Assembly (NCBI RefSeq): GCF_001263415.1
Contig: NZ_LGTE01000021.1
Location: 1-55,889, forward strand
Reading direction: 5' to 3'
Origin: Thermincola ferriacetica
GTDB taxonomy: Bacteria > Bacillota > Thermincolia > Thermincolales > Thermincolaceae
DNA: 55,889 nucleotides
Below the pieces are notes generated by a model. That model was not told the DNA's origin, made no database searches, and saw nothing but the letters and a program-made list of their open reading frames with translations. Both the position numbers and the translations under genes were made by a program. Positions 16,735 to 27,825 of this stretch are shown here, piece after piece (the first letter of the stretch is position 1; each line of letters opens with the position of its first letter).

Positions 16735-17670
16735 TTATGCCTCCTTGACAGCCAGGACTGCGGCCCAATCGCCGGACTCTCTGGTCTTTCTGTGCTTAAA
16801 ACCGTTTTCCTCCAGCCACCGGTAAATGTCCGGCAGCCTTTCGACAAATATTCCCGAAACCAGCAGCAGCCCACTATCCTTTAATTTCTCTTTTGCCTGG
16901 GGAATAACCTCTTTTATTACATCCGCCACAATATTGGCCACCACTATATCGGCAGGTTCCGTTTCACCGGCCAGCAAATCGCCCAATTTCACTTCCACCT
17001 TAGCAGCAACACCGTTTAAAGCTGCGTTTTCCCGGGCAACTCTGACAGCCACTTCATCTATGTCGATAGATACCACTTCCGCACCCAACTTGGCGCCGGT
17101 AATGGCCAGGATGCCAGAACCGGTACCCACATCATAAACCTTATGCCCTTCCCTGATAATGTCCTCCAGGAATTCCAGGCATAAAACCGTTGTAGCATGG
17201 GTTCCCGTTCCGAAAGCCATACCCGGGTCAAGTTCTACAATTATATCACCCGGCGCGGGAACTACCTCTTCCCAGGAAGGCTTGATAAGTATGGAGCGGC
17301 CCACCCGAACAGGTTTATAATAAGCCTTCCAGTTCTCTGCCCAGTCTTCTTCCTTGACGGTGGCATATGAAATGTTTTTAATGCAGCCGGGCAACAGGTA
17401 GGTATTGAGATAATCCAATCGCTGTTTCATATCTTCCAGCCTGCGTGGCAGATTTTCATTTACAGGGAGGTAGAGTCTGACAAAAGCATTCTCCCCTTGG
17501 GTAAGGTATTCGGGCAATTCATAAGCGTCCCAGCTTCCTTCTTTGATTTTATTGATTACCATTTGCGGGTCTTCTATGGCGACACCACCGGCCCCGACTT
17601 CATCGGCTATATTTGCTACAGCTTCCACTCCTTCCGGAGCAGACTCGATAATTATTTCCTGCCAGTTCAT
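16735..17670 (-). CDS. prmA: ribosomal protein L11 methyltransferase PrmA
   Basis: The protein has 311 residues. An N-terminal substrate-recognition domain precedes a class I SAM-binding domain with LDPGMAFGTGTHATT, VYDVGTGSGILAI and IVVANIVADVI. It trimethylates ribosomal protein L11. It ends two bases before rsmE and lies 100 bp after dnaJ; the dnaJ-prmA-rsmE order is conserved in Firmicutes. Confidence 0.96.
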   Translation of the reverse strand: MNWQEIIIESAPEGVEAVANIADEVGAGGVAIEDPQMVINKIKEGSWDAYELPEYLTQGENAFVRLYLPVNENLPRRLEDMKQRLDYLNTYLLPGCIKNISYATVKEEDWAENWKAYYKPVRVGRSILIKPSWEEVVPAPGDIIVELDPGMAFGTGTHATTVLCLEFLEDIIREGHKVYDVGTGSGILAITGAKLGAEVVSIDIDEVAVRVARENAALNGVAAKVEVKLGDLLAGETEPADIVVANIVADVIKEVIPQAKEKLKDSGLLLVSGIFVERLPDIYRWLEENGFKHRKTRESGDWAAVLAVKEA

Positions 17671-17770
17671 AAGTCAGCCTCCTTCCGGCCCATAAGTCAC
17701 AAATTTAAAGCCCCGGAGTCCGTTCAGACCCGGAGCCCTTTTGCTGCCTATTAATGGAATTTCCAACGGG

Positions 17771-18904
17771 CTAACCCATAAACGCATCTTTCATCTTTTC
17801 GAAAAAGCCTTTTTCCACTCCCTGCGGGTGTTCCCCAAAAGTGGCCGCATATTTGCGCAGCAGATTTTTCTGCTCCTCGGTAAGTTTGGTTGGCGTTTGG
17901 ATAACCACTTTTACGTGCTGATCCCCGCGTCCGTATCCATGTAGATCGGGAATGCCCTTGCCCCGCAGTCGGAAATAGGTCCCTGACTGGGTCCCCTCGG
18001 GTATCTTGAGTTTAACCTTTCCGTCAAGAGTCGGCACCTCTATTTCATCCCCCAATGCAGCCTGGGGAAAACTAATGGGAATTTCACATATAACATCATT
18101 GCCGTCACGGGTAAATATTTTATGAGCCTTTACCCGCACATAAACAAATAGGTCACCGGGAGGGCCACCTCTCAAGCCTGGCTCCCCTTCGCCGCTCACC
18201 CTGAGCCTTGAACCGGTATCAACACCGGCAGGAACCCGAATGTGAATTTTCTTCTGTTTGCGTACAATACCTTCGCCATGGCAAGACGGGCAAGGCTGGT
18301 CAATAATCTTCCCGCTGCCATGGCATTTATCACAGGTCCTTGTCTGGACGAACCTTCCGAAAGGCGTATTCTGGGCATACTGTACCTGTCCTGATCCGTG
18401 GCAAACATCACAAGTCCTGGGCTTGGTTCCTGGCGCCGCGCCGGTCCCGGCGCACTTGCCGCAGGTCTCGTTCTTAGTGATGGCAATATCCTTCTCCACG
18501 CCAAAGGCAGCCTCTTCAAAAGTAATATCCAGGTTATACTTCAAATCAGCGCCTTTTACAGGCCCGTTCCTGCGGCGTCCACCACCGCCGAAAAACATTT
18601 CAAAGATATCGCCAAAGCCGCCAAAATCTGCTCCCGAAAACCCGCCGAAACCTTCAAATCCGCCGAAACCGCCCTGGCCGTTCATACCGGCATGGCCAAA
18701 CTGGTCATACTGCCTGCGTTTTTCCGGGTCGCTAAGAACCTCGTATGCCTCAGTTACTTCCTTAAATTTGGCTTCCGCCTCTTTATCTCCCGGATTCATG
18801 TCGGGATGGTACTTGCGGGCCAGTTTACGATATGCCTTTTTAATTTCCTGTTCGGTAGCATCTTTGCTGATCCCCAGGACCTCATAATAGTCCCGTTTAC
18901 TCAT
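17771..18904 (-). CDS. dnaJ: chaperone DnaJ (Hsp40)
   Basis: The protein has 377 residues. The J domain has HPD ([10 protein letters not shown]), followed by a Gly/Phe region at about 75-115. The zinc domain has four Cys repeats ([32 protein letters not shown]), then the substrate-binding C-terminal part. It stimulates DnaK ATPase and hands over substrates. It is the last gene of the HrcA-regulated operon and is separated from dnaK by a stem-loop. Confidence 0.98.
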   Translation of the reverse strand: MSKRDYYEVLGISKDATEQEIKKAYRKLARKYHPDMNPGDKEAEAKFKEVTEAYEVLSDPEKRRQYDQFGHAGMNGQGGFGGFEGFGGFSGADFGGFGDIFEMFFGGGGRRRNGPVKGADLKYNLDITFEEAAFGVEKDIAITKNETCGKCAGTGAAPGTKPRTCDVCHGSGQVQYAQNTPFGRFVQTRTCDKCHGSGKIIDQPCPSCHGEGIVRKQKKIHIRVPAGVDTGSRLRVSGEGEPGLRGGPPGDLFVYVRVKAHKIFTRDGNDVICEIPISFPQAALGDEIEVPTLDGKVKLKIPEGTQSGTYFRLRGKGIPDLHGYGRGDQHVKVVIQTPTKLTEEQKNLLRKYAATFGEHPQGVEKGFFEKMKDAFMG

Positions 18905-18955
18905 TACTTATCACCTTTCCTACCGGGGTTAAAGCTGAACTGCTAAAAAGAAATT

Positions 18956-18986
18956 AGAAAAGCCAGGTAGATACACCAGCTTTTCT
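18956..18986 (-). terminator. stem-loop between dnaK and dnaJ
   Basis: AGAAAAGC / GCTTTTCT forms an 8-bp stem with a 15-base loop, followed on the minus strand by AATTTCTTTTT. It may be a partial terminator or processing hairpin that keeps dnaJ below dnaK. Confidence 0.55.
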
Positions 18987-19027
18987 ATTATATCATAAAC
19001 ATTCCGGTTTTGGTGACCTGGGAAAGA

Positions 19028-20872
19028 TTATTTTTTCTCGTCTTCGTCAACAACCTTATAATCGGCGTCGACGACGTTATCTTTTTCTTTGCCTGTCTCT
19101 GCGCCACCGGCAGCGCCGGCTCCCTGCGCCCCCTGTGCCGCCTGCTGTTGATACATGGCGGTAGTCAATTCGTACAGGGGCCCGGTCAGAGCTTCGGACT
19201 TGGCTTTAATTTCCTCAATGTTATTCCCTTTGAGGGCCTCCTTCAATTCATCAACGGCCTTTTGCACCTTATCGACCAAGGCCTTATCGGCCTTATCGCC
19301 AAAATCTTTGATTGTCTTTTCAGCCTGGTAAACCAGAGAATCAGCCTGGTTCCTGGTTTCGGCCTCTTCCTTACGCTTTTTGTCTTCTGAAGCATGAGCC
19401 TCAGCTTCTTTAACCATCCTGTCAATTTCCTCATCAGAAAGTCCGGAAGACGCGGTAATGGTTATCTGCTGCTGGTTGCCGGTAGCCATATCCTTGGCCG
19501 AAACATGGACTATACCGTTGGCATCGATATCAAACTTGACTTCAATTTGCGGAATACCGCGCGGAGCGGGCGGAATTCCGGTAAGTTGGAACCTGCCCAG
19601 GGTCTTGTTGTATGCTGCCATTTCCCTTTCACCCTGTAGGACATGGATCTCTACAGTAGTCTGGTTATCAGCGGCTGTAGAGAAAATTTGGCTCTTAGAA
19701 GTCGGAATGGTGGTATTCCGTGGAATAAGCTTGGTAAATACGCCACCCAGTGTCTCAATACCCAGGGAAAGCGGTGTTACATCCAGCAACAAAACGTCTT
19801 TTACTTCACCGGCCAATACCCCGCCCTGGATGGCGGCGCCCATAGCCACAACCTCATCGGGGTTGACGCCCTTGTGGGGTTCTTTGCCCAGCAACTTCCG
19901 GATAGCTTCCTGCACCGCCGGTACCCGTGTGGAACCGCCGACCAGAATTACTTTATCGATCTGGTCAGGGGTTAAACCCGCATCAGATAAAGCCTGACGG
20001 GTTGGGCCCATGGTTTTTTCGATCAGGTCAGCAATCAGCTCTTCAAATTTTGCCCTTGTTAATGTTATATCAAGGTGTTTCGGACCTGTCTGGTCAGCAG
20101 TAATAAAGGGTAGGTTGATGTTGGTGCTGGTAACACCGGACAGTTCTATTTTAGCTTTTTCCGCAGCTTCTTTGAGCCGCTGCATGGCCATTTTATCATT
20201 GCGCAGGTCAATACCGTTTTCTTTTTTAAACTCTTCTACCAAATAATTTATGATGCGTTCATCAAAGTCATCACCACCCAGATGGTTATTCCCGCTGGTG
20301 GCTTTTACTTCAAACACCCCGTCGCCCAGCTCCAAAATGGACACGTCAAAGGTACCGCCACCCAGGTCATAAACCAGAATTGTCTGGTCCTCGCCTTTAT
20401 CCAATCCGTAAGCAAGAGCTGCTGCTGTAGGCTCGTTAATAATGCGCAGAACTTCCAGTCCGGCAATTTTGCCGGCATCCTTGGTAGCCTGACGTTGGCT
20501 ATCAGTAAAATAAGCCGGCACAGTAATTACGGCCTGGGTGATAGTTTCTCCCAGGTAAGCTTCTGCATCAGCCTTCAGCTTCTGTAAAATCATGGCTGAA
20601 ATTTCCTGGGGGGTGTAATCCTTGCCGTTTATATGCACTTTATAGTCAGAACCCATGTGCCGCTTTATAGACATGACCGTCCCTTCCGGATTGGTAACGG
20701 CCTGACGCTTGGCCACCTGGCCCACCAGTCGTTCACCTGTTTTCGAAAAAGCTACTACGGACGGTGTGGTCCGGCCTCCTTCAGCGTTGGGAATTACCGT
20801 GGCTTCTCCACCCTCCATAACAGCCATACATGAATATGTAGTTCCTAAGTCAATTCCTAGTACCTTACCCAT
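19028..20872 (-). CDS. dnaK: chaperone DnaK (Hsp70)
   Basis: The protein has 614 residues. The ATPase domain has [28 protein letters not shown] and [14 protein letters not shown]. The substrate domain follows ([14 protein letters not shown]), and the tail is rich in Ala/Gly and ends [14 protein letters not shown]. It binds exposed hydrophobic peptides with GrpE and DnaJ. It lacks the 24-residue insertion of Gram-negative DnaK, as expected for a Firmicute. Confidence 0.98.
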   Translation of the reverse strand: MGKVLGIDLGTTYSCMAVMEGGEATVIPNAEGGRTTPSVVAFSKTGERLVGQVAKRQAVTNPEGTVMSIKRHMGSDYKVHINGKDYTPQEISAMILQKLKADAEAYLGETITQAVITVPAYFTDSQRQATKDAGKIAGLEVLRIINEPTAAALAYGLDKGEDQTILVYDLGGGTFDVSILELGDGVFEVKATSGNNHLGGDDFDERIINYLVEEFKKENGIDLRNDKMAMQRLKEAAEKAKIELSGVTSTNINLPFITADQTGPKHLDITLTRAKFEELIADLIEKTMGPTRQALSDAGLTPDQIDKVILVGGSTRVPAVQEAIRKLLGKEPHKGVNPDEVVAMGAAIQGGVLAGEVKDVLLLDVTPLSLGIETLGGVFTKLIPRNTTIPTSKSQIFSTAADNQTTVEIHVLQGEREMAAYNKTLGRFQLTGIPPAPRGIPQIEVKFDIDANGIVHVSAKDMATGNQQQITITASSGLSDEEIDRMVKEAEAHASEDKKRKEEAETRNQADSLVYQAEKTIKDFGDKADKALVDKVQKAVDELKEALKGNNIEEIKAKSEALTGPLYELTTAMYQQQAAQGAQGAGAAGGAETGKEKDNVVDADYKVVDEDEKK

Positions 20873-20938
20873 TTACGAATCCCTCCTAAAAATATGATAT
20901 CCCTTTTAAAAAATTAATTAATTCTTTTTAGATTAATA

Positions 20939-21607
20939 TTAGCTGTTTTTCGCCACTTTAACCATTGCCGGGCGGATAACCTTGTCATGCAAGTAATAAC
21001 CCTTCTGTACCTCTTCAACCACAGTGTTATCGGGATGGTCGGGTGATTCTACGCCCATTACCGCCTCATGCTTGGTCGGGTCAAATTCAGTCCCCACGGC
21101 TTCGATGGGTTTAACCCCCTCTTTTTGCAGGACATCCTGTAACTGCCTGAAAATTAAGGAAACTCCCGCTAAAAAGCTCTCTAAATCTTGTCCCTCAGCT
21201 TTCAAAGCTCTTTCAAAATTGTCCAGCACAGGTAGCATGTTCTCCACTAACCGACAGGCCCCGTATTTCAATATTTCTTCCCGCTCCTGCCGGGCCCGAC
21301 GGCGGAAGTTTTCAAAATCTGCCTGGGTCCTCTGCAATAACTGCAGATATTCATTAGCCTCTGCTTTGGCCTTGGCCAGTTCCTTTTCAATGTCCGCCTG
21401 TCCTTCCCGGCCCGGAGTCGCATCGGCAGGGGTATCCCCCTCTGCTCCTTCGCCGGCATTTTCTATATCCTGAGTACCGGCGGCGTCCGGGGCATTATTT
21501 TCGCCTGTAACCGCTGTTGTATCGGCATTGGCGTTAACGGAATTTTCCGTTTCTTTTTCATCAGGCAGTCCGTTATCGGCTTGGCCCGTTACCTTCTCTT
21601 CCTGCAT
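20939..21607 (-). CDS. grpE: nucleotide exchange factor GrpE
   Basis: The protein has 222 residues from ATG 21607, with GGGAGGG six bases upstream inside the chaperonin stop region. The first ~80 residues are low-complexity and acidic. A coiled coil (KELAKAKAEANEYLQLL) and the GrpE core (RTQADFENFRRRARQE, KEGVKPIEAVGTEFDPTKHEA, VVEEVQKGYYLHDKVIRPA) follow. It releases ADP from DnaK. The start is three bases from the end of the chaperonin gene, so the two are co-translated. Confidence 0.97.
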   Translation of the reverse strand: MQEEKVTGQADNGLPDEKETENSVNANADTTAVTGENNAPDAAGTQDIENAGEGAEGDTPADATPGREGQADIEKELAKAKAEANEYLQLLQRTQADFENFRRRARQEREEILKYGACRLVENMLPVLDNFERALKAEGQDLESFLAGVSLIFRQLQDVLQKEGVKPIEAVGTEFDPTKHEAVMGVESPDHPDNTVVEEVQKGYYLHDKVIRPAMVKVAKNS

Positions 21608-21609
21608 TA

Positions 21610-23190
21610 TCAACCCTCCCAGTCAAAGTTTTCCTTTCCTGTTTTGTGCTCAGGTTTTTCTTCCTTTTTCTTGATGATGGTATCTATCCGCAGAATAGCC
21701 TCAGCTACTTCTCCCGCCGCTCGTAATGCATGCAGTTTAACCAGCGTGGGGTCAACAACGCCGAGTTCCAGCATATCGGCAACATCGCCCGTATCACAAT
21801 CAAGGGAAAGGGAATCTTTACCTTCTGTAACCTGTGCAGCAATTACATCACCGATTTTCTCCAACGGGTTAAAACCTGCATTGGCCACAATTTGCGAGAA
21901 AGGCCTTTTCAGGGCTTCTACCACACAATCAACACCGTAGGCGGCCATGCCGCGGATACTTTCCCTGACCTTTTCCACTTCCCGGGCTACGGCCAGTTCC
22001 ACTGAACCTCCACCGGGCACTATTCCGCCACGGACCGCTGCCTGTACAGAAGCGGCGGCATCTTTGGCAATACGTTCTCTTTCCCCTACTACCTCTTCCG
22101 TGGCAGCGCCCACCAACACTGTGGCCATAGGCTTACCTTTCCCGCCCAGAATGCAGATATGCTTTAGTTTTTCATCTTCGTAAACCTTTTCCGCCATACC
22201 CAAAATCTTGGCCAGCTCTTCAACGGGCTTTTTCAAGCCGGTTCTTTTAATCGGGCGAGCCCCCACGTGTTCCGCAGCTTTTCGCAGTTCCTTGTTGGAA
22301 ATCCGCTGCACCACCATAATCCCCGCATCTGTCAGCACTTCTTCCGCTATGTCTTCTACTCCTCGGTCTACAAGTACAACATTGACACCCAGATCAACAA
22401 TCTTATCGAGATTTTCCCTGAACTGCCGCTGTAATTCCTGGTACCGGGCAAAGCCCGCTTCTGTGGCCAGGGCTTCGTCCTCTATTTCCTCCGGCTCCAG
22501 GGCATCGTCGATAACCAATACTTTGGCGTCAATCACTTCCCGGGGCATATGTTTGCTCAGGCGCTCCTTGTTAATCAGAACGCCCATAAACACTTCATTA
22601 TTGGCTCCTTCCTCGGCAGTGATGATATCCGAAAGCTTAAATCCAGAATCTTTAAGTTTTTCGGTTCCAATCATGCCGGCAGCCTTTACCACCAGGCTGG
22701 CAATGTCGTCATAACCCCTTCCGGCAACAAGAGCAATCTGGTGCAGTATCGGGTCATCGGCGCCAGAAACAGGTCTTGATTTTTTTTCGACCAGCTCCAG
22801 CGCTTTCCTTACCCCTACCCGGACACCTTCAATAACTCTGGACACCGGCACACCTTTAATTACCTGTTCCACACCGCAACCTACCAAAGCACCGGCCATC
22901 ACTGTAGCGGTGGTAGTGCCGTCTCCTATTTCCGCCTGCTGGGCTTTGGCTATATTAATAAGCATCTTGGCCGCAGGATGGTTAGCCTCCATCGTGGTAA
23001 GGATGGTAACCCCATCATTGGTTATCACCACTTCCCCGAATTTATCCACCAGCATAGTATCAAGTCCTTTTGGCCCAAGGGTCCCTTCTACGGCCGATGC
23101 AATAGCTCTGATAGCATTTGAATTGGTCACAAGGGCGGCCAACCGTTCATCCACATCGGAACCGGCGCTGGCTTGCTGTTTTAAGCTCAT
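21610..23190 (-). CDS. group III (archaeal/thermosome-like) chaperonin in the dnaK operon
   Basis: The 526-residue protein is a TCP-1/Cpn60 family chaperonin but not GroEL. It carries the thermosome-style motifs [28 protein letters not shown] and [14 protein letters not shown], and a late [13 protein letters not shown] followed by [10 protein letters not shown]. It lacks the GGM tail of GroEL and needs no GroES (group II/III rings have a built-in lid). Bacterial group III chaperonins of this kind were described in Carboxydothermus and relatives, linked to the dnaK operon. It lies between hrcA and grpE. No groES or groEL is present in the window. Confidence 0.93.
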   Translation of the reverse strand: MSLKQQASAGSDVDERLAALVTNSNAIRAIASAVEGTLGPKGLDTMLVDKFGEVVITNDGVTILTTMEANHPAAKMLINIAKAQQAEIGDGTTTATVMAGALVGCGVEQVIKGVPVSRVIEGVRVGVRKALELVEKKSRPVSGADDPILHQIALVAGRGYDDIASLVVKAAGMIGTEKLKDSGFKLSDIITAEEGANNEVFMGVLINKERLSKHMPREVIDAKVLVIDDALEPEEIEDEALATEAGFARYQELQRQFRENLDKIVDLGVNVVLVDRGVEDIAEEVLTDAGIMVVQRISNKELRKAAEHVGARPIKRTGLKKPVEELAKILGMAEKVYEDEKLKHICILGGKGKPMATVLVGAATEEVVGERERIAKDAAASVQAAVRGGIVPGGGSVELAVAREVEKVRESIRGMAAYGVDCVVEALKRPFSQIVANAGFNPLEKIGDVIAAQVTEGKDSLSLDCDTGDVADMLELGVVDPTLVKLHALRAAGEVAEAILRIDTIIKKKEEKPEHKTGKENFDWEG

Positions 23191-23219
23191 GCAGCGAATC
23201 CTCCTGACTACATAACTCT

Positions 23220-24257
23220 TTATCTTTTCTTGTAATAATCATGCAGTACCTCAGACAGGTACTGGGTGACAAATTCCACCATGGCAACTGCCTTATCATA
23301 ATGCATGCGCGTCGGCCCGATGAGACCGATAGCTCCAACAACCTCCCCCTCGATCTGGTAAGAGGCTGTAATCATACTGCACTCTTTAAAGCCTTCAAGC
23401 TCATTCTCGCCGCCGATTTTTATAGTAACGCCGGCTTCATTTTTACTGGACTCCTTGAGAAGGTTTCTCAGTAAGGAATCCTGTTCTAACAGGCTGAGCA
23501 GGGTTTTGACCTTATTTATATCCCTAAATTCCGGCTGGTTAAAAATGTTCAGAGTCCCGGCCAAATACACCTTTTCTTCCGAATTAAGGTCTAAGGTCCC
23601 CTGCAGTAAATCCATGGCCGCATCAAAAATATGCTCATTTTTGGCCAGTTCGGAGTAAATTTCCCGTATTAGGGTCATTTTTATGCTTTCCAGGGTCAGG
23701 CCTTGCAGTTTAGCATTGAGTACCCTGCTGATATGCTCCAGATCAGCCGGCGTTAAGCTCTCTGCAATGTCTATCATCCGATTGCGGACCACACCGACGG
23801 AAGTAACAACCACAACCAGGGCTTTCCCGCCCTCCAGGGGTATAATTTGCACATGCTTTATAGCGCCTCCAGTGTTCGGGCCCAGTACTACGGTAGTATA
23901 ATTGGTCAGCGAGGACAAAATCCGGTTGGTTTGTTCTATTACCTGGGCCACTTCGTTCACCCTGGTCGCAAGCCCCCGGGTAATTGCATCTTTTTCGTTC
24001 TTAGTAAGTTTGCTCTTTTTCATCAGGCAGTCCACATAGTAACGGTACCCTAAATCTGACGGGACTCTGCCTGCAGAAGTGTGGGGCTGTTCTATATATC
24101 CAAGCTCTTCCAGGTCAGCCATTTCGTTTCTGATGGTAGCGGGGCTGACGCCGAGCTTATATTTACGGGCTATAGTCCGTGAACCGATAGGTTCGGCAGT
24201 AGCAATGTAATCTTGAATGATAGCCAGTAAAATCTGTTTTTTCCGCTCATCAAGCAT
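23220..24257 (-). CDS. hrcA: heat-inducible transcription repressor HrcA
   Basis: The protein has 345 residues from ATG 24257 (GGGGTGA upstream); a GTG nine bases earlier is possible. The N-terminal winged helix reads LLAIIQDYIATAEPIGSRTI and GVSPATIRNEMADLEELGYI; the rest is a GAF-like dimerisation and regulatory part. It binds CIRCE (24276-24302, immediately upstream) and represses its own operon, including the chaperonin, grpE, dnaK and dnaJ, until heat stress. Confidence 0.97.
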   Translation of the reverse strand: MLDERKKQILLAIIQDYIATAEPIGSRTIARKYKLGVSPATIRNEMADLEELGYIEQPHTSAGRVPSDLGYRYYVDCLMKKSKLTKNEKDAITRGLATRVNEVAQVIEQTNRILSSLTNYTTVVLGPNTGGAIKHVQIIPLEGGKALVVVVTSVGVVRNRMIDIAESLTPADLEHISRVLNAKLQGLTLESIKMTLIREIYSELAKNEHIFDAAMDLLQGTLDLNSEEKVYLAGTLNIFNQPEFRDINKVKTLLSLLEQDSLLRNLLKESSKNEAGVTIKIGGENELEGFKECSMITASYQIEGEVVGAIGLIGPTRMHYDKAVAMVEFVTQYLSEVLHDYYKKR

Positions 24258-24275
24258 CACATTCACCCCAGTTTG

Positions 24276-24302
24276 TTAGCACTCTAACCCGTTGAGTGCT
24301 AA
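24276..24302. promoter_or_regulatory. CIRCE operator
   Basis: TTAGCACTC, nine bases, GAGTGCTAA: a perfect match to the CIRCE inverted repeat. It lies between the hrcA promoter and start codon, giving autoregulation of the heat-shock operon by HrcA. Confidence 0.97.
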
Positions 24303-24315
24303 AATATCTAATTAA

Positions 24316-24344
24316 AAAATACCATCGAAAGCCCCCTTTGTCAA
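24316..24344 (-). promoter_or_regulatory. sigma-A promoter of the hrcA operon
   Basis: On the minus strand TTGACA (24344-24339) and TATTTT (24321-24316) are 17 bp apart. The predicted transcription start falls at the edge of CIRCE. Confidence 0.75.
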
Positions 24345-24366
24345 GAAGTAACCAAAGACCGGCAAT

Positions 24367-25503
24367 TTAGACAAATTCGGCAAAAACTTCATTGGCTAAG
24401 GGCAATCCTTTCCTGGTCAGGCGCAAAAAAACATCCCTCTTTTCTACCAGTCCTAACCGTTCTAGTTTATCCAAAGCAGCCGGAAACAATTCTTCAATGC
24501 TTTGACCAAAACGCTGCCGAAAATCCTTCAAATTCAGCCCATTAATCAAGCGCAAACCCAGAAAAATTGTCTCAGAAATTTCCCCGTGCCGGTCAACAGG
24601 ATTCCGCTCTGCAACAGGCAGCAACCCATCATTCAAGGCAGTACAATACTCGTTAAGGCCGGGTCTGTTGGAAAAACGCACGCCGTGCAAGTAAGAATGG
24701 GCCGCCGGCCCAAGGCCCAGGTATTCCTTGTTGGCCCAGTACCTCAGGTTATGGGCAGAGGCCTTCCCCGGGCGGCAGAAATTGGAGATTTCATAATGCT
24801 CGTATCCTGCCGCCCTTAAAGTATCTATGGTATGAAAATACATTTCCACTTCCAGGTCTTCGTCGCCCGGGGGCAGTTGCCCCTCTGCCTGTAGCCTGGC
24901 CAAAGGGGTCCCCTCTTCTATCTTCAGTCCGTAGGCAGAAATGTGTTCCGGCCCGAGTTCCAGCACCCGCCGCAATGTATCCGACCAGTCATGCATCCCC
25001 TGCCCCGGAATGCCAAAAATCAGATCTATATTTATATTGTCAAAACCTGCTTCCCTGGCCAGGTAAAAAGCATGGGCGGCTTCATCGGCCCGGTGTATTC
25101 TGCCCAGAAACCGCAACAGGCTGTCATTCATCGATTGCATACCAATGCTTAACCGGTTGCAGCCAAAAGCTTTCCAGTTATTCAGTTTTTCCCGGTCCAA
25201 AGTGCCGGGATTGGCTTCAACAGTGACCTCCGCCCCGGGGACATAATCAAAAAACCTTCCTAAATTGCCAAAAACGGCTTCCAACTGGGGTACAGACAAC
25301 AGCGAAGGGGTTCCCCCCCCTATATAAACAGAAGCCAGCTCTTTATCTTTTCCGGACAGTTGTTGCCCGTACAGCTCAATTTCTTTTAACAACGCAGAAA
25401 CATATGACGCAGTCAAACCTGCGTCATAAGGATAAGATATAAAATCACAGTAATTACATTTTTTTACACAGAACGGTACATGAATATAAAGGCCTATTGC
25501 CAT
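24367..25503 (-). CDS. hemW: heme chaperone HemW (HemN-like radical SAM)
   Basis: The protein has 378 residues. The radical SAM motif is CVKKCNYCDF, with VYIGGGTPSLL and VTVEANPGTLD downstream. The HemW-type end shows SAHNLRYWANKEYLGLGPAAHS. True oxygen-independent coproporphyrinogen oxidases (HemN) have a longer N-terminus and an extra Cys, both absent here. HemW proteins bind heme. The lepA-hemW-hrcA order is conserved in Firmicutes. Confidence 0.93.
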   Translation of the reverse strand: MAIGLYIHVPFCVKKCNYCDFISYPYDAGLTASYVSALLKEIELYGQQLSGKDKELASVYIGGGTPSLLSVPQLEAVFGNLGRFFDYVPGAEVTVEANPGTLDREKLNNWKAFGCNRLSIGMQSMNDSLLRFLGRIHRADEAAHAFYLAREAGFDNINIDLIFGIPGQGMHDWSDTLRRVLELGPEHISAYGLKIEEGTPLARLQAEGQLPPGDEDLEVEMYFHTIDTLRAAGYEHYEISNFCRPGKASAHNLRYWANKEYLGLGPAAHSYLHGVRFSNRPGLNEYCTALNDGLLPVAERNPVDRHGEISETIFLGLRLINGLNLKDFRQRFGQSIEELFPAALDKLERLGLVEKRDVFLRLTRKGLPLANEVFAEFV

Positions 25504-25526
25504 AATTTAACACCTTGCCGAAAGTT

Positions 25527-27335
25527 CTATTCAAGCTTCAGTACAGCCATAAATGCTTCCTGCGGAATCTCCACGTTGCCCACCTGCTTCATGCGTTTTT
25601 TACCCTCTTTCTGCTTTTCCAAGAGCTTTCGTTTCCGGGTAATGTCACCGCCGTAACATTTGGCCAGCACGTTCTTCCGCAGAGCTTTTACCGTTTCGCG
25701 AGCGATAATCTTGTTTCCTATGGCGGCCTGAATAGGAATTTCAAACATGTGCCGCGGAATTAATTCCTTAAGTTTTTCCGCCAGTTGTCTTCCTCTTTGG
25801 TAAGCCCGGTCCTTGTGTACTATTGAAGACAGAGCGTCAACTACTTCGCCGCCGACCAGAATGTCCAGTTTGACCAGGTCCGATTCCTTATAGCCGGAAA
25901 ATTCGTAATCAAAAGAGGCGTAACCCTTTGTCCGTGATTTTAACAAGTCAAAGAAATCGTAAATAATCTCAATAAGAGGGAGTTCATAATGAAGCATGAC
26001 CCTGTTTTCGCTAAGGTATTCCATATTGATAAAGGTGCCCCGTTTCTCCTGGGCCAGTTCCATCACCGAACCAACGTAGGTGTTCGGTACCATAACAGTA
26101 GCCTTCACATAAGGTTCTTCCATTTTGGCGATGTTTTGGGGCGGCGGTAGGTTGGTCGGATTGTCCACATCAATAACTTCGCCGTTAGTTTTGTGTACCT
26201 TAAATATTACACTGGGCGCTGTGGTAATCAGATTTAAACCATATTCCCGCTCCAGGCGTTCCTGGATTATTTCCATATGCAGCAGCCCCAGAAAACCCAG
26301 GCGAAAACCGAATCCCAGCGCCACCGAATTTTCGGGTTCAAAAATCAGTGAAGCATCGTTAAGTTTCAGTTTTTCCAAGGCATCCCGCAAATCGTCGTAA
26401 TCAGCCCCGTCAATCGGATACAGACCACAGAAAACCATGGGTGTAATCTTCTTGTACCCTGGCAAGGGCTTATCAGCAGGCCTGTCGGCTTCGGTAACCG
26501 TATCACCGACCCGGGTATCCTTCACATTCTTGATACTGGCGGCAATAAAACCCACATCACCGACGGATAACCGGTCTACCTGTGTCATATAGGGCTTGAA
26601 AATCCCCACTTCGTTTACCTCGAAGGTCTTGCCGGTAGCCATCATTTTTATTTTCATACCCGGGCGGATAGACCCGTCCACTACCCTGATGTAAACAATA
26701 ACTCCTTTATAAGGGTCATAATGGGAGTCAAAAATCAGGGCTTTTAACGGCGCCGCAGCATCGCCCTTCGGCGGCGGAACCTGCCGGACAATCCGTTCGA
26801 GAATCTCCTCAACCCCGATACCTTCCTTGGCAGATGCCAGAATCGCGTCACTGGCATCGAGGCCGATAACCTCTTCGATCTCCTTTTTGACCCTCTCCGG
26901 TTCCGCACTGGGCAAGTCGATTTTATTGATAACCGGAATAATTTCCAAATCATGTTCCAAAGCAAGGTACACATTGGCCAGGGTCTGAGCCTCAATTCCC
27001 TGAGCCGCATCCACTACCAACAGGGCTCCCTCGCAGGCAGCCAGGCTACGGGATACTTCATAAGTAAAGTCAACATGTCCGGGAGTATCGATCAGGTTTA
27101 AGGTATAAACATTGCCGTCTTTAGCCGGATATGTAAGTCTCACGGCCTGGGCTTTAATAGTTATCCCCCGTTCCCGTTCAAGGTCCATTTGGTCCAAAAC
27201 CTGGTCGGCCATTTCCCGCTGCGACAGGGTGCCCGTATACTCCAGCAACCTGTCGGCCAATGTGGATTTGCCGTGGTCAATATGGGCAATAATGGAAAAA
27301 TTACGGGTAAAGTGGTGTTTCTTATCCTCTCCCAT
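25527..27335 (-). CDS. lepA: elongation factor 4 (LepA) GTPase
   Basis: The protein has 602 residues from ATG 27335 (GGAGG eight bases upstream). The GTPase domain has [14 protein letters not shown] (G1), RGITIKAQ (G2), IDTPGHVDF (G3) and PVINKIDLP (G4). The EF4-specific C-terminal domain ends [20 protein letters not shown]. LepA acts on stalled or initiating ribosomes. It is 24 bp upstream of hemW. Confidence 0.98.
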   Translation of the reverse strand: MGEDKKHHFTRNFSIIAHIDHGKSTLADRLLEYTGTLSQREMADQVLDQMDLERERGITIKAQAVRLTYPAKDGNVYTLNLIDTPGHVDFTYEVSRSLAACEGALLVVDAAQGIEAQTLANVYLALEHDLEIIPVINKIDLPSAEPERVKKEIEEVIGLDASDAILASAKEGIGVEEILERIVRQVPPPKGDAAAPLKALIFDSHYDPYKGVIVYIRVVDGSIRPGMKIKMMATGKTFEVNEVGIFKPYMTQVDRLSVGDVGFIAASIKNVKDTRVGDTVTEADRPADKPLPGYKKITPMVFCGLYPIDGADYDDLRDALEKLKLNDASLIFEPENSVALGFGFRLGFLGLLHMEIIQERLEREYGLNLITTAPSVIFKVHKTNGEVIDVDNPTNLPPPQNIAKMEEPYVKATVMVPNTYVGSVMELAQEKRGTFINMEYLSENRVMLHYELPLIEIIYDFFDLLKSRTKGYASFDYEFSGYKESDLVKLDILVGGEVVDALSSIVHKDRAYQRGRQLAEKLKELIPRHMFEIPIQAAIGNKIIARETVKALRKNVLAKCYGGDITRKRKLLEKQKEGKKRMKQVGNVEIPQEAFMAVLKLE

Positions 27336-27401
27336 TAACATTTCCTCCAAATCACTGCGTAGATCTTAACTTTTTAATTATAGCACCTGAGGTAAGACCT
27401 A

Positions 27402-27809
27402 TCAACTTATTACCCAAATACCCATCCCCACTATCGTCAGCAGTTGAACCAGTAATCCAAACCGGCCACCCGCTTTGCGATGGGGTATCCAACCGGAATG
27501 AGAAGGAAAATACCTTTTGGAAATTAGCCTATAATAATACAACGGTATTTCTATATCCGGGAGAACACCGGCCACTGACCCCACCAGGCAACTGAGACCC
27601 GGCCGGTAAGCAAAAAACCATAAAGCAAATAATAAGCTGCCGCCCATTACATCTATTAAGCAGTTTATTACTTTTTCATGGTCACGGTGAGGAATCAGGT
27701 CCATTATAATGTGGCTGGCCAACCCGGCAATAAAAGCCTTTAGCGGATGACCGGTAGTAATTCCGATGGTTGCTCCGACTACCAAATGCGTTGAATAGTA
27801 CAATGACAA
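27402..27809 (-). CDS. small membrane protein, possible YdjM-type metal-dependent hydrolase
   Basis: The protein has 135 residues with about four hydrophobic segments. It begins YYSTHLVVGATIGITTGH and contains SHIIMDLIPHRDHEKV and AGVLPDIEIP. The His/Asp placements in membrane-edge loops recall the YdjM/DUF457 membrane-bound hydrolase group, but the match is partial and the function is unknown. It lies between murJ and lepA with 16-66 bp gaps, so it is likely cotranscribed with murJ. Confidence 0.6.
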   Translation of the reverse strand: MSLYYSTHLVVGATIGITTGHPLKAFIAGLASHIIMDLIPHRDHEKVINCLIDVMGGSLLFALWFFAYRPGLSCLVGSVAGVLPDIEIPLYYYRLISKRYFPSHSGWIPHRKAGGRFGLLVQLLTIVGMGIWVIS

Positions 27810-27825
27810 TTACCTCCTACCTATG

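Noticed and set aside
17690-17760. GC-rich hairpin between dnaJ and prmA
   Set aside because: The arms do not pair cleanly and the T-run is poor; not called as a terminator.
18258-18887. Long frame opposite dnaJ, and similar frames opposite dnaK, the chaperonin and rsmE
   Set aside because: Shadows of well-supported genes in GC-rich codons.
21610-23190. GroEL
   Set aside because: Motifs match thermosome-type chaperonins, with no GGM tail and no adjacent groES.
24367-25503. Oxygen-independent coproporphyrinogen oxidase HemN
   Set aside because: Lacks the longer N-terminus and extra Cys of HemN; the ending and context fit HemW.
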